Below, in pieces: positions 15,793 to 24,120 of a stretch of 33,189 bases of DNA. The position numbers and the translations under genes are program-made. The notes beneath the pieces are model-generated. The model worked only from the letters and a program-made list of their open reading frames with translations, was not told the DNA's origin and made no database searches. Source of the stretch: Paracoccaceae bacterium (GTDB taxonomy: Bacteria; Pseudomonadota; Alphaproteobacteria; Rhodobacterales; Rhodobacteraceae); the NCBI GenBank assembly GCA_030148745.1, contig JASBSV010000075.1, positions 1-33,189 on the forward strand. The letters are read 5' to 3'. Numbering within the stretch: the stretch's first letter is position 1; every line of letters begins with the position of its first letter.

Positions 15793-16788
15793 ATGGCGGA
15801 AATCAGTGGGTATGACGCGCTTTTAAAGGGTATTGGCCAGAATAATTTCGTCATCATCGGCCGTGCGGGCATGGATTTCTTTCCCTATCCGCCGGGCACG
15901 AAAACCGAAGAGGCGCGGGTTTTTCAGGCCGATCTTGGCGGGTCCTCGGCCAATATCGGCGCGGGTATCTGCAAATTTGGCGGCAAGGCGGCACTGGTGA
16001 CCACGGTGTCAGATGATTCCATCGGCCGGTTCTGCCTGAACGCGCTGGACCGCTATGGCATTGACCGGCGCCATGTCCGCGCGGTGGGCGGCGAGGCGCG
16101 CAATTCACTGGCGGTCTACGAATCGCGGCTGGAAGATCACCAGACGGTCATCTATCGCAACGGCGCCGCCGATTTCGAGATGTCACAGGCCGATGTCGAA
16201 GCGGTCGATTACACTGCCTATGGCGCACTGATCACCGCCGGTACGGTCTTTGCCGCCGAGCCATCGCGCAGCGCCACCTTCAGCGCGTTTGCGATGGCCC
16301 GCGCCGCCCGGCTTCCGATCATATTCGACATCGATTACCGCCCCTACAGCTGGCCCTCGCCGCAGGTCGCCCAAGAGGTTCTGTCAAAAGCCGGCGCGAT
16401 GTCGGATGCCATTGTCGGCAACGACGAAGAATTTGGTTTTATGGCCGGATCGAAGGACCAGGGGCTGGCCAAGGCGCGCGAGCTGGCCGCGACGACCGCA
16501 TCGCTGGTGATCTATAAGATGGGCGAAAAGGGCGCCATCACCATCACCAGGGATGGTGAGTTTCAGACCGGAATTTACCGGGTCGATGCGCTGAAACCAA
16601 CCGGCGCGGGCGACAGTTTCATGGCTGGGTTCGTCTCGTCACTGGCCGCCGGGCACGAATTGGAACCCTCGGTTCTGCGCGGCTCGGCCTGTGCGGCGAT
16701 CACCGTGTCGAAACCGGGCTGCGCCCCAGCCATGCCCTATCCGCAAGACCTTCAGGAATTTCTTACCTCACATCCGGGACCAAGCTGA
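15793..16788 (+). CDS. iolC: 5-dehydro-2-deoxygluconokinase
   Basis: IolC phosphorylates 5-dehydro-2-deoxygluconate (DKG), the product of ring opening and isomerisation in inositol breakdown. The 331 residues show the PfkB/ribokinase fold: the substrate-binding DLGGSSANIGAGICKFGG (47-64), the IolC-like FDIDYRPYSW (178-187), and the ATP and catalytic signature PTGAGDSFMAGF (269-280) with Asp274 as base. A strong AAGGAGG (15782-15788) lies 4 nt before the ATG. This is a free-standing kinase, not the longer fusion with a DUF2090 aldolase found in many proteobacteria, which agrees with a separate iolJ two genes on. It overlaps iolB by 1 nt (TGATG). Confidence 0.93.
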   Translation: MAEISGYDALLKGIGQNNFVIIGRAGMDFFPYPPGTKTEEARVFQADLGGSSANIGAGICKFGGKAALVTTVSDDSIGRFCLNALDRYGIDRRHVRAVGGEARNSLAVYESRLEDHQTVIYRNGAADFEMSQADVEAVDYTAYGALITAGTVFAAEPSRSATFSAFAMARAARLPIIFDIDYRPYSWPSPQVAQEVLSKAGAMSDAIVGNDEEFGFMAGSKDQGLAKARELAATTASLVIYKMGEKGAITITRDGEFQTGIYRVDALKPTGAGDSFMAGFVSSLAAGHELEPSVLRGSACAAITVSKPGCAPAMPYPQDLQEFLTSHPGPS

Positions 16789-17627
16789 TGCATATTGCCC
16801 CCTACGACAACCAGAACCAGCCCATCGTCGATGCCGGCGACACCACCGTGCCGCTGAACTATTTCAACATCGTCAAGCTGAAGCCGGGTCAGGCGTTTGA
16901 ATATCAGGTGCCGGGGTACGAGACCTGCATCGTGCCGGCCACCGGCACCATCGATGTCGAGGTCGAAGGGTTTGCCGCCGCCGCCCTTGGCGGGCGCGGT
17001 GAGGACGTGTGGGATGGCGAGCCCGAGGGCGTCTACGTTCCCAGCGGCGCGCGCGCCACGATGATCGCAAAGGACGACGCCGAGGTTTTCGTCGCCGGGG
17101 CGAAATACGACAAGGTGCTCGAACCCTTTGCAGTACGCAGCGACGAGCTTGATCTGGTGCAATACGGCTCGGACGACACCAAGACCCATCGCAAGATCAA
17201 ACATATTCTGGGCCAGAAACAGCATGGCCGCGTTGGCCGGCTTTTGGTCAGTGAGCTTTTCACCGTGGGGCAAGGCGGCTGGTCGGGCTTTCCCAGCCAC
17301 AAACATGACACCGACCGCCTGCCCGACGAAACCCGCCATGATGAAACCTATAACTTTCGCTTCCGTCCCAAACACGGGTCCGGCGTGCAGATGCTTCAGC
17401 GCGTCGATAACGAGCCGGGCGATGCGTATCACATCGTCGATGGCTCGACCATCTGCCTTGATCGCGGCTATCACCCCTGCTGCGTTCTGCCGGGGTATGA
17501 GATGTATTATTTCACCATCCTCGGCGGGCTCTCGCAGCGCTCTCTGGTGCAGTATTTTCAACCGACGCACGCCTATCAGATCGAAACCATTCCGGGCATC
17601 AAAGACATGATCGCCAAGTTCAAATGA
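16788..17627 (+). CDS. iolB: 5-deoxy-glucuronate isomerase
   Basis: IolB converts 5-deoxy-glucuronate to 5-dehydro-2-deoxygluconate, the IolC substrate. The 279 residues form the KduI/IolB double cupin. The metal-binding segment is present: SGFPSHKHD (166-174, His171 and His173), Glu181 in LPDETRHDE, and His219 in DRGYHPCC. The N-terminal cupin carries TCIVPATGTIDVEV and the C terminus ends in QYFQPTHAYQ. Length fits the family. It overlaps both neighbours (TGATG with iolC, ATGA with iolJ), so the three are translated as a set. Confidence 0.95.
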   Translation: MHIAPYDNQNQPIVDAGDTTVPLNYFNIVKLKPGQAFEYQVPGYETCIVPATGTIDVEVEGFAAAALGGRGEDVWDGEPEGVYVPSGARATMIAKDDAEVFVAGAKYDKVLEPFAVRSDELDLVQYGSDDTKTHRKIKHILGQKQHGRVGRLLVSELFTVGQGGWSGFPSHKHDTDRLPDETRHDETYNFRFRPKHGSGVQMLQRVDNEPGDAYHIVDGSTICLDRGYHPCCVLPGYEMYYFTILGGLSQRSLVQYFQPTHAYQIETIPGIKDMIAKFK

Positions 17628-18460
17628 CCCTTGCCACACTTGCCGACGTCCTGCGCCCCGCGCTGTCGGGCGGCTATGCGGTGGGCGGGCTTGTCGTGCT
17701 GGGCTGGGAAGACGCGCGCGCCTATGCCGAAGCGGCCGAGGCCGAGGGCGTGCCGGTCATCCTTCAGGCCGGCCCGTCGTGCCGGGCGCATACACCGCTT
17801 GCCGTTCTGGGGGCGATGTTTCGCCATCTGGCCGATGGCGTGGCGGTGCCTGTCGTGGCGCATCTCGATCACGGGTATTCGGCGGATGAATGCCGCGCCG
17901 CGCTGGATGCGGGGTTTACTTCGGTGATGTTCGACGGCTCTGCCAAGCCGCTGGAGCAGAATATCGATGAGACCCGCGCAATCGCGGAAATGGCCCATGC
18001 CGCCGGCGCCTCTTGCGAGGGCGAGGTCGGCTTTGTCGGATATGCCGCGGGCAAGGCTTCAAAGCCCACCGCGCCCGAGGACGCCCGACGCTTTGCCGCC
18101 GAAACCGGGGTTGATGCGATGGCAGTCTCGGTCGGTAATGTCCATTTGCAGCAAAGCCCGCAGTATGGGATCGATGAGAGCGCGTTGCGCGCGATCGAGG
18201 CGGCGGCAGATGTACCGCTGGTGATCCACGGCGGATCGGGCGTGCCCGCCCCCATGCGCCGGCATTTGGCAGCGCATAGCAAGATCTGCAAATTCAACAT
18301 CGGGACCGAGCTTCGGATGACTTTTGGCAGCGCCCTGCGCCAGACGCTGCACGATCACCCCGATGAGTTCGACCGCATCGCCATTTTGAAAGAGACCATC
18401 CCCCCACTTCGCCGGGCCGCGCAAAGGGTGCTGCGCGATCTTTCCCGCCCCGGGGTGTGA
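17624..18460 (+). CDS. iolJ: 6-phospho-5-dehydro-2-deoxy-gluconate aldolase (class II)
   Basis: IolJ splits the phosphorylated DKG into dihydroxyacetone phosphate and malonate semialdehyde. The 278-residue protein is a class II fructose-bisphosphate aldolase homologue. The zinc ligands are visible: His83 in AHLDHG, Glu134 in CEGEVG, His174 in VGNVHLQ, and His202 in LVIHGGSGVP; FNIGTEL follows at the phosphate site. The usual IGTxHG segment is VGNVHLQ here, and the normally Gly-rich loop after EGEVG is altered. This fits a branch with a different specificity from FBP aldolase. Position after iolC and iolB strongly favours IolJ. Malonate semialdehyde would need IolA, which is not in the window. 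Confidence 0.85.
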   Translation: MTLATLADVLRPALSGGYAVGGLVVLGWEDARAYAEAAEAEGVPVILQAGPSCRAHTPLAVLGAMFRHLADGVAVPVVAHLDHGYSADECRAALDAGFTSVMFDGSAKPLEQNIDETRAIAEMAHAAGASCEGEVGFVGYAAGKASKPTAPEDARRFAAETGVDAMAVSVGNVHLQQSPQYGIDESALRAIEAAADVPLVIHGGSGVPAPMRRHLAAHSKICKFNIGTELRMTFGSALRQTLHDHPDEFDRIAILKETIPPLRRAAQRVLRDLSRPGV

Positions 18461-18837
18461 GCGCCTGACGCGGTAATGACGATTTCATTTCATGCCCCGT
18501 CTAGGAAATTCGGATCGCTGTTTTGCAGTTTGTTATCACCGGCGCCGCTTTCAGCAATTCAAACGACGTTTTTCAGCCCTTGCTATCGCGACATTCCATC
18601 CTCAATGGTACTTTGTGGCGGTTGCCTTTTGATCGGATAATTGGCAACCCTGATTGGATCAACAAATGCGGCGATCGCCGGGCGGGCAAAATCTGTGACA
18701 TGCACAGCGCCCGGGCCGAAAGCCGGATAAACGGGATGGATATAGGGTTTCAGACATCGCGCCAGAGCATGATACATGCCTCTGTAAAGCGCTCTGAAAT
18801 CCGGCCGCCAGCCCATAAAAACAGGGAGATATACAAG
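18461..18837 (+). promoter_or_regulatory. 377-nt control region upstream of the betaine transporter
   Basis: I see no convincing gene; a frame open from 18523 merely extends the next gene upstream of its signal peptide. No clear terminator follows iolJ. The notable structure is an inverted repeat, GGTTGCC (18620-18626) and GGCAACC (18643-18649), around an AT-rich 16-nt centre. The AT-rich 18480-18660 part probably holds the transporter promoter, but I cannot fix one pair of boxes. Confidence 0.5.
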
Positions 18838-19788
18838 ATGAAGCTACTTGCAACCACGGGCCTGATCCTGGCCCTTGCCGGATCGGCCACTGCCGCCGAA
18901 CTGGGCGCGGTGAACGAGCCGATCAAACTGGCGGTGAACGAATGGACCGGCCAGCATATCACGACCCGCATCGCGGGCGAGATGCTTACGGCTGCCGGCT
19001 ATAAAGTCGAATATGTCACCGCGGGCATGATGAACCAGTTTCAGGCGCTTGCCGATGGCGACATCGATGCAACGCTGGAAATCTGGTCGTCAAACGTTAG
19101 CGATGAATACGCCAAGAAGGTGAAGGAGGGCACTGTTGTCGAAATCGGCGATCTGGGTCTGGATGCCAAAGAGGGCATCGCCTATCCCGCGCATGTCGCC
19201 GATCTTTGCCCCGGCCTGCCCGACTGGAAGGCGCTGAAGGATTGCGCCTCTGTTTTTGCAACCGCAGAAACCCTGCCCCAGGGCCGGCTGGTTGACTATC
19301 CCGCCGATTGGGGCACACCGGGCGCGGACCGGATGAAGGGCCTTGATCTGCCGTTCAAGGCGATCCCCGCAGGCTCCGAAGGGGCGCTGATCGCCGAGCT
19401 GCGCGCCTCGACCGAAAAGAAATCACCGCTTCTGATCACCTTCTGGCAGCCGCATTGGGCAATGTCGGCCTATGACGTGAAATTTGTCGATCTGCCGCCG
19501 GGCAACGAGGCCTGTTTCACCGATCCGGCTTGGGGCCCGAACCCCAATGCGGTCAACGATTGTGACTTTGCACCCAGCCGTATCTTCAAGGCGGCATGGT
19601 CGGGCATGGCCGACAAATGGCCCGCCGCGGCCGAGATCCTGAGCGCCTATAAACTGTCGGTGGCCGATCAGCAGCCGATGATGGGGGCAATCGACGTCGA
19701 TGGCGGCTCGCTTGAGAAAGTCGTCGCTGACTGGATGGCGGCCAACCCCGGCAAGTGGAAGCCCGTCGTCGAAGCCGCGACCAAATAG
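18838..19788 (+). CDS. Glycine betaine/proline-type ABC transporter substrate-binding protein (ProX/OpuAC family)
   Basis: It binds a quaternary amine such as glycine betaine in the periplasm. The ATG at 18838 has AGGGAG (18823-18828) 9 nt upstream and opens a signal peptide, MKLLATTGLILALAGSATAA, probably cut near residue 20. The 316-residue protein has the family pattern: VNEWTGQHITTRIAGEML, DGDIDATLEIWSSNVSDEY with aromatic residues of the ligand cage, a central ITFWQPHWAMSAYDVKF stretch, and two Cys pairs (LCPGLPDWKALKDC and ACFTDPAWGPNPNAVNDC) that likely form disulfides. ATPase and permease genes follow closely. Choline, carnitine or proline betaine are alternative ligands. Confidence 0.9.
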   Translation: MKLLATTGLILALAGSATAAELGAVNEPIKLAVNEWTGQHITTRIAGEMLTAAGYKVEYVTAGMMNQFQALADGDIDATLEIWSSNVSDEYAKKVKEGTVVEIGDLGLDAKEGIAYPAHVADLCPGLPDWKALKDCASVFATAETLPQGRLVDYPADWGTPGADRMKGLDLPFKAIPAGSEGALIAELRASTEKKSPLLITFWQPHWAMSAYDVKFVDLPPGNEACFTDPAWGPNPNAVNDCDFAPSRIFKAAWSGMADKWPAAAEILSAYKLSVADQQPMMGAIDVDGGSLEKVVADWMAANPGKWKPVVEAATK

Positions 19789-19798
19789 GGCGCCGCGG

Positions 19799-20890
19799 AT
19801 GACACAAACGGCCCCTGGCGCCCCGGCGATTGCGGTTGAACACCTCTGGCAGGTGTTCGGCCCGAACGCCGGGGACCGGCTGCGCGCGGCGCTGAACACG
19901 CAGGATGCCGGCAAAGCTTTGACCGATGCCGGGCTGATCCCGGCGGTGCGCGACGCCACCTTTGACGTCGCGCGCGGCGAGTTGTTCGTCATCATGGGGC
20001 TGTCAGGCTCGGGCAAATCGACGCTGGTTCGATGCATGTCTCGGCTCATTCAGCCGACCTCGGGGCAAGTGCGCATCGATGGCGAGGATATCCTGAGCGC
20101 CAGCAAAAGCCGGATGATCCAGTTGCGGCGCGAAAAGCTGGGCATGGTGTTTCAGCATTTCGGCCTTTTTCCGCATCTTTCGGTAATCGACAATGTGGCC
20201 TTTCCCCTAAAGGTGCAGGGCCGCAAGCGCGATGACCGCCGCGCCCGAGCCGCCGAGGTGATCCGCCTTGTGGGGCTTGAGGGCCGCGAAGACGCCTATC
20301 CACGCGAATTGTCGGGCGGCCAGCGCCAGCGCGTCGGCATTGCCCGGTCGCTAGCAGTCAATCCCGACGTCTGGTTCCTTGACGAGCCGTTTTCAGCGCT
20401 TGATCCGCTGATCCGCCGCCAGTTGCAGGACGAGTTTCTGTCTATTCAGGCGAATTTGCGCAAATCCATCGTCTTTATCACCCATGACATCGCCGAGGCG
20501 CTGAAACTGGCCGACCGGATTGCGATCATGCGGGACGGCCATATCGTGCAGATCGGAACGCCCTCGGAAATCGTTCTGAACCCGGCCGATGATTACGTGC
20601 GCGAATTTTCCCGCGATGTGCCCAAGGCGCGCCATATGATGCTGTCGGCCGTGATGGACCGGCAGCCCGAAAACCTTGCCACCTCTGGTGATCCGACAAA
20701 ACCACAGCTGCGCCCCGAAATGACGCTGGAAGAGGCCGTGGCAAGCTGTGCGATGATCCTAGATCCGGTGCCGGTCTGTGACGCCGACGGCAAGGTTGTG
20801 GGGATGCTGAAACCCGATACGCTCGCGCGGGCGCTGGGCGGGATGGTGCCCACTGCCGCGGGCGTGCGGCCGCGGCCGATGCCCGAATGA
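19799..20890 (+). CDS. Glycine betaine/proline-type ABC transporter ATP-binding protein (ProV/OpuAA family)
   Basis: It is the ATPase for betaine uptake, 363 residues from the ATG at 19799 (10 nt after the preceding stop). The ~45-residue leader before the core, containing LWQVFGPNAGDRLRAAL, is characteristic of ProV. Motifs: Walker A GLSGSGKST (67-75), Q-loop in FQHFGLFPH, signature LSGGQRQRVG (171-180), Walker B WFLDEPFSALDP (192-203) and FITHDIAEALKLADR with the switch His. The C-terminal ~90 residues (TLEEAVASCAMILDPVPVCDADGKVVGMLKPDTLARAL) look like one CBS-type regulatory module, less than the tandem pair of ProV. It overlaps the permease start by 4 nt (ATGA). Confidence 0.93.
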   Translation: MTQTAPGAPAIAVEHLWQVFGPNAGDRLRAALNTQDAGKALTDAGLIPAVRDATFDVARGELFVIMGLSGSGKSTLVRCMSRLIQPTSGQVRIDGEDILSASKSRMIQLRREKLGMVFQHFGLFPHLSVIDNVAFPLKVQGRKRDDRRARAAEVIRLVGLEGREDAYPRELSGGQRQRVGIARSLAVNPDVWFLDEPFSALDPLIRRQLQDEFLSIQANLRKSIVFITHDIAEALKLADRIAIMRDGHIVQIGTPSEIVLNPADDYVREFSRDVPKARHMMLSAVMDRQPENLATSGDPTKPQLRPEMTLEEAVASCAMILDPVPVCDADGKVVGMLKPDTLARALGGMVPTAAGVRPRPMPE

Positions 20891-22920
20891 GGCGCGCGAT
20901 CGACGGTGCCGGTACACGGGCGGCAATCGTGGCTTTGGCGGTTGCGGTTCTTTGCCTGATGCTGACGCCCTATGCGCCATGGCTGGTCAAATACCCCCAA
21001 GGCTGGACGATACCGGCGACGCAATGGGTGGGGGCAACGCTGGAGGTCGCTCTGGGGGCGATCAAACCGGCGGCCCGGCTGTTTTCGGGGCTGCTCGATT
21101 ATCCGATGGCCGCGTCAAACTGGCTTTTGACCACCGCGCCATGGCCGGTGATCATCGGCGCGGTTACTGCGCTGGGCTGGTACATCGGCGGCGCGCGACT
21201 GGCCGCGCTGGGGTTTATCGGGCTCGGCTTTGTTCTGGCCTCGGGCTATTGGATCGAAGGCATGGTGACGCTGGCGCTGGTCTTTGTTTCAGTGCCTCTT
21301 GCGCTGCTGATGGGGCTGGCGATCGGTGTTCTGGCCTATGAGAACGCGCGGCTGAAACCGGCGGTTCAGGCGGTGCTGGATGTGATGCAGACAGTGCCGA
21401 CATTCGCCTATCTGACACCGCTTCTGCTTTTGTTCGGCTTTGGCCCGGTCGTTGGCCTGATCGCCAGCGCCATCTATGCCGCCCCGCCGATGGCACGAAA
21501 CGTTCTTTTGGGGCTTGAGCGTGTCGACCCCGAGATCAGGGAGGCGGCGATCATGTCAGGCGGCACGCGCCTGCAACAGCTGTTTCTGGTCGAGCTTCCG
21601 GCCGCCGCGACCCAGATCATGGTGGGCGTCAACCAGTGCCTGATGGCCGCCCTGTCGATGGTGATCATCGCTGCGGTGATCGGCGGCTTTAACGATATCG
21701 GCTGGGAGGTGCTTTTGACCATGCGCAAAGCGCAGTTCGGTCAGGCGTTTCTGGCCGGGCTTGTGATCGTCGTCTTTGCCATCATCATCGACCGGATGTC
21801 GGCCCGCATGGTGCGCGGACGGCGCCGCGGCGGGGGGCGGATCGCGCTGATCATTCTGGTTCTGGGCGCGGCGGCGGGCCTGACCGTGGCGCTGCCCGGC
21901 CCGGCCAATTTCGCGCTGTTCGATCCGGCGGCGAATGCGGTGGACCGGGCGGTGGGCAGCTTTACCGCAGAAAACGGTATCGCGCTGGATCAGATCAAGA
22001 ATGGCGCGATGTTCTATCTGCTTTTGCCGCTCAGGATCGGGCTGGATGGCGCGGTGCTGCCTTTTACATGGGGGTTTCAGTGGACCCCGACCCATAGCGC
22101 GGTCTTTTACGCGGTCTTTGCCGCCCTTGCCGGCGCGCTTGCCCTGCGTGGCCATATGGCCGGGGGCGCGGGGCTGATGATCGCCACAATCGTGGTCGAG
22201 ACGGGGATATCGCAACTGCCGTGGCCCACGGTCGTGATCGGCGGCGCCGCGCTTGGCTGGGCGGCCGGGGGGCGGCGGCTTGGCCTTCTGGTGGGCGTGC
22301 TTCTTGCCGCCATCCTGATCTCGGGCCTGTGGGACCGCGCGCTTCTGTCGCTTTATCTGGCGGGGGCATCGGTCTTTGCCTGTGCGGTTGTCGGCGGCGC
22401 GCTTGGGCTTCTTGCCGCCCTGTCACGCAGCGCATGGGCCATCCTGCGACCGCTGTGCGACATGCTTCAGACAATCCCGCTTTTTGTGTTCCTGATCCCG
22501 GTGCTGATGTTCTTTCAGATCGGGGAGTTTTCGGCCTTTCTGGCGATTTTTGCCTATGCGGTCGTGCCGATGATCCGCTATACGCGCCACGGGCTGACCA
22601 CCACGCCCGAGGATCTGGTCGAGGCGGCGCAATCGTCGGGCGCGACCCCGCTTCAGATACTGTGGAACCTACGCCTGCCCTATGCGGCGCCGACGATCCT
22701 TCTGGGGCTGAACCAGACGATACTTTACGCCTTTTCAATGCTGGTGATCGCCGCGCTGATCGGCACCACGGGCCTTGGCCAATCGATCTTTCTGGCGCTG
22801 GGTCAGGCCGATATCGGTCTGGGCATCGTGGCCGGTGCCGCCATGGCCGCGCTGGCCTTTATTGCCGACAGGATCGTTCAGGGCTTTGCCTCGGCCCGGC
22901 GCGCGGCACTGGCACTCTAA
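20887..22920 (+). CDS. Betaine-type ABC transporter permease, two permease domains fused
   Basis: This 677-residue protein is about twice the usual ProW/OpuAB size and holds two permease (BPD_transp_1) units in one chain. The first carries its EAA loop at EAAIMSGGTRLQQLFLVELPAA (from residue 219) and the second at EAAQSSGATPLQILWNLRLPYA (from ~579). Each is preceded by a matching VMQTVPTFAYLTPLLLLFGFG or MLQTIPLFVFLIPVLMFFQIG segment, so the halves are clearly homologous. A basic linker, RMVRGRRRGGGR (~308-319), separates them. One chain could replace the permease homodimer, leaving the two halves free to diverge. Only one binding protein and one ATPase gene accompany it, consistent with a pseudo-dimeric core. 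Confidence 0.92.
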   Translation: MRRAIDGAGTRAAIVALAVAVLCLMLTPYAPWLVKYPQGWTIPATQWVGATLEVALGAIKPAARLFSGLLDYPMAASNWLLTTAPWPVIIGAVTALGWYIGGARLAALGFIGLGFVLASGYWIEGMVTLALVFVSVPLALLMGLAIGVLAYENARLKPAVQAVLDVMQTVPTFAYLTPLLLLFGFGPVVGLIASAIYAAPPMARNVLLGLERVDPEIREAAIMSGGTRLQQLFLVELPAAATQIMVGVNQCLMAALSMVIIAAVIGGFNDIGWEVLLTMRKAQFGQAFLAGLVIVVFAIIIDRMSARMVRGRRRGGGRIALIILVLGAAAGLTVALPGPANFALFDPAANAVDRAVGSFTAENGIALDQIKNGAMFYLLLPLRIGLDGAVLPFTWGFQWTPTHSAVFYAVFAALAGALALRGHMAGGAGLMIATIVVETGISQLPWPTVVIGGAALGWAAGGRRLGLLVGVLLAAILISGLWDRALLSLYLAGASVFACAVVGGALGLLAALSRSAWAILRPLCDMLQTIPLFVFLIPVLMFFQIGEFSAFLAIFAYAVVPMIRYTRHGLTTTPEDLVEAAQSSGATPLQILWNLRLPYAAPTILLGLNQTILYAFSMLVIAALIGTTGLGQSIFLALGQADIGLGIVAGAAMAALAFIADRIVQGFASARRAALAL

Positions 22921-22931
22921 AGCATTTCGCT

Positions 22932-23930
22932 TCAGGCAACGCCCAGTTGCAGCAATTGCAGGACCGTGACAAGGCCAATGGGCTTTTGCCCCTCAAGCAC
23001 GAAGGCTGCGCTGATGCGGTTATCCTGAAGCGTGTTCAGTGCGGCAGCCGCCAAGGCCTCGGGCGCAAGCGAGATATGGTTTTGCGTCATCAGATCGCGC
23101 GCCTTACGGCCATGGATTACATCCTCCATCCGCCCGCCTGAGCTGGCCTCAAGGTAACGGCGGATATCGCCATCGGTGATCACCCCTATCAGCGCATTAT
23201 CCGCCGCCTCGACACCGACGATGCCCAGACCTTTGGCCGAAATTTCGGTCAGGGCGGCAAAGACCGGATCATCCTCGGCCACCAGCGGCAGCGCGGGATG
23301 GGTATGCATGATCTCGCGCAGCGGCGTCAGCGCCGAACCAAGCCGCCCGCCGGGATGGAACCTGCGAAAGCCGTCCTGAGTGAAACCCTTCATCTTCAAA
23401 AGCGTGACCGCCAGCGCATCCCCGACGGCCAGTTGCATCATCGTCGAGGTTGTGGGTGCCAGATTGTGCGGACAGGCCTCGTCAACCTTCGGCAGAACGA
23501 TGGCGACATCGACCCGCCGCGCCAATGTCGACTGCCCCGCCCCGGTCAGACAGATTGTCGGCACGCCAAAGCGCTGCGCATAGCGCAGCATATCCGACAT
23601 CTCATCGGCTTCGCCTGACCATGAAAGCAGCAGAAGAACGTCATCGGGCCGGATCATACCCAGATCGCCATGGCTCGCCTCGGCGGGATGCACGAAATAG
23701 GCGGGGGTGCCGGTCGAGGTGAAGGTCGCGGCAAGTTTGCGCCCGATCAGCCCGCTTTTGCCCATCCCCGCGACGATCAGCCGTCCGGTCATCTGATCCA
23801 GAAGGCCCAGCGCCCCGGTGATCGCCGCCGCAAGCGCCGGTTCGGCAAGGGCCGTTTTGGCCATGCCCAGTCCGGCGTGATAATTGCCGATCACCTCGAT
23901 GACCGACCCGATCCTGTCACCCTTGTCCAA
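22932..23930 (-). CDS. kdsD: Arabinose-5-phosphate isomerase (KpsF/GutQ/KdsD family)
   Basis: It interconverts ribulose 5-phosphate and arabinose 5-phosphate, the precursor of Kdo in lipopolysaccharide or capsule. The 332-residue layout is standard: an SIS sugar-isomerase domain at ~45-180 (LIVAGMGKSGLIGRKLAATFTSTGTPAYFVHPAEASHGDLGMI, LLLSWSGEADEM, LAPTTSTMMQLAVGDALA), the HPGGRLG linker, then two CBS domains (~205-325). The start is TTG at 23930 with AGGGGA upstream; downstream starts would shorten the conserved N-terminal helix. It is convergent with the betaine permease, 11 nt away, and has no pathway partner nearby, so it may be a second copy tied to a capsule or to sugar alcohol use, or simply a displaced housekeeping gene. 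Confidence 0.92.
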   Translation of the reverse strand: MDKGDRIGSVIEVIGNYHAGLGMAKTALAEPALAAAITGALGLLDQMTGRLIVAGMGKSGLIGRKLAATFTSTGTPAYFVHPAEASHGDLGMIRPDDVLLLLSWSGEADEMSDMLRYAQRFGVPTICLTGAGQSTLARRVDVAIVLPKVDEACPHNLAPTTSTMMQLAVGDALAVTLLKMKGFTQDGFRRFHPGGRLGSALTPLREIMHTHPALPLVAEDDPVFAALTEISAKGLGIVGVEAADNALIGVITDGDIRRYLEASSGGRMEDVIHGRKARDLMTQNHISLAPEALAAAALNTLQDNRISAAFVLEGQKPIGLVTVLQLLQLGVA

Positions 23931-24030
23931 GCGCGTTTCCCCTGCCCCTTTTGTCCGCTCTTTACCAAAACAACCCCTTGCGGGACAGATTTTTATCGAG
24001 CCGCGGAGCGCCGACGCTTGCAGCAGGCAA

Positions 24031-24060
24031 GAAAATGGCCCGCCGGAATACCAGCGGGCC
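24031..24060 (-). terminator. Terminator of the tauABC operon
   Basis: Read on the minus strand, GGCCCGCTGG, loop TATT, CCGGCGGGCC (one U-G pair), then ATTTTC. The stem spans 24060-24037 and lies about 60 nt past the tauC stop. Confidence 0.85.
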
Positions 24061-24120
24061 AGAGGTTCATATCAGGATCGGTGCAGCGGGCAGAGCCGCG
24101 ATGCCGGGTGTTGCGCGGCC

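Noticed and set aside
14720-15826. 368-codon frame antisense to the second dehydrogenase
   Set aside because: The minus strand encodes a Gfo/Idh protein with intact EKP and DxxxH motifs, and this frame would cross the operator and the iolC start.
16752-17639. 295-codon frame antisense to iolB
   Set aside because: IolB cupin motifs and overlapping starts on the plus strand are decisive.
18523-18837. N-terminal extension of the betaine-binding protein
   Set aside because: The extension has no family similarity, and the ATG at 18838 has a good ribosome site and starts a signal peptide.
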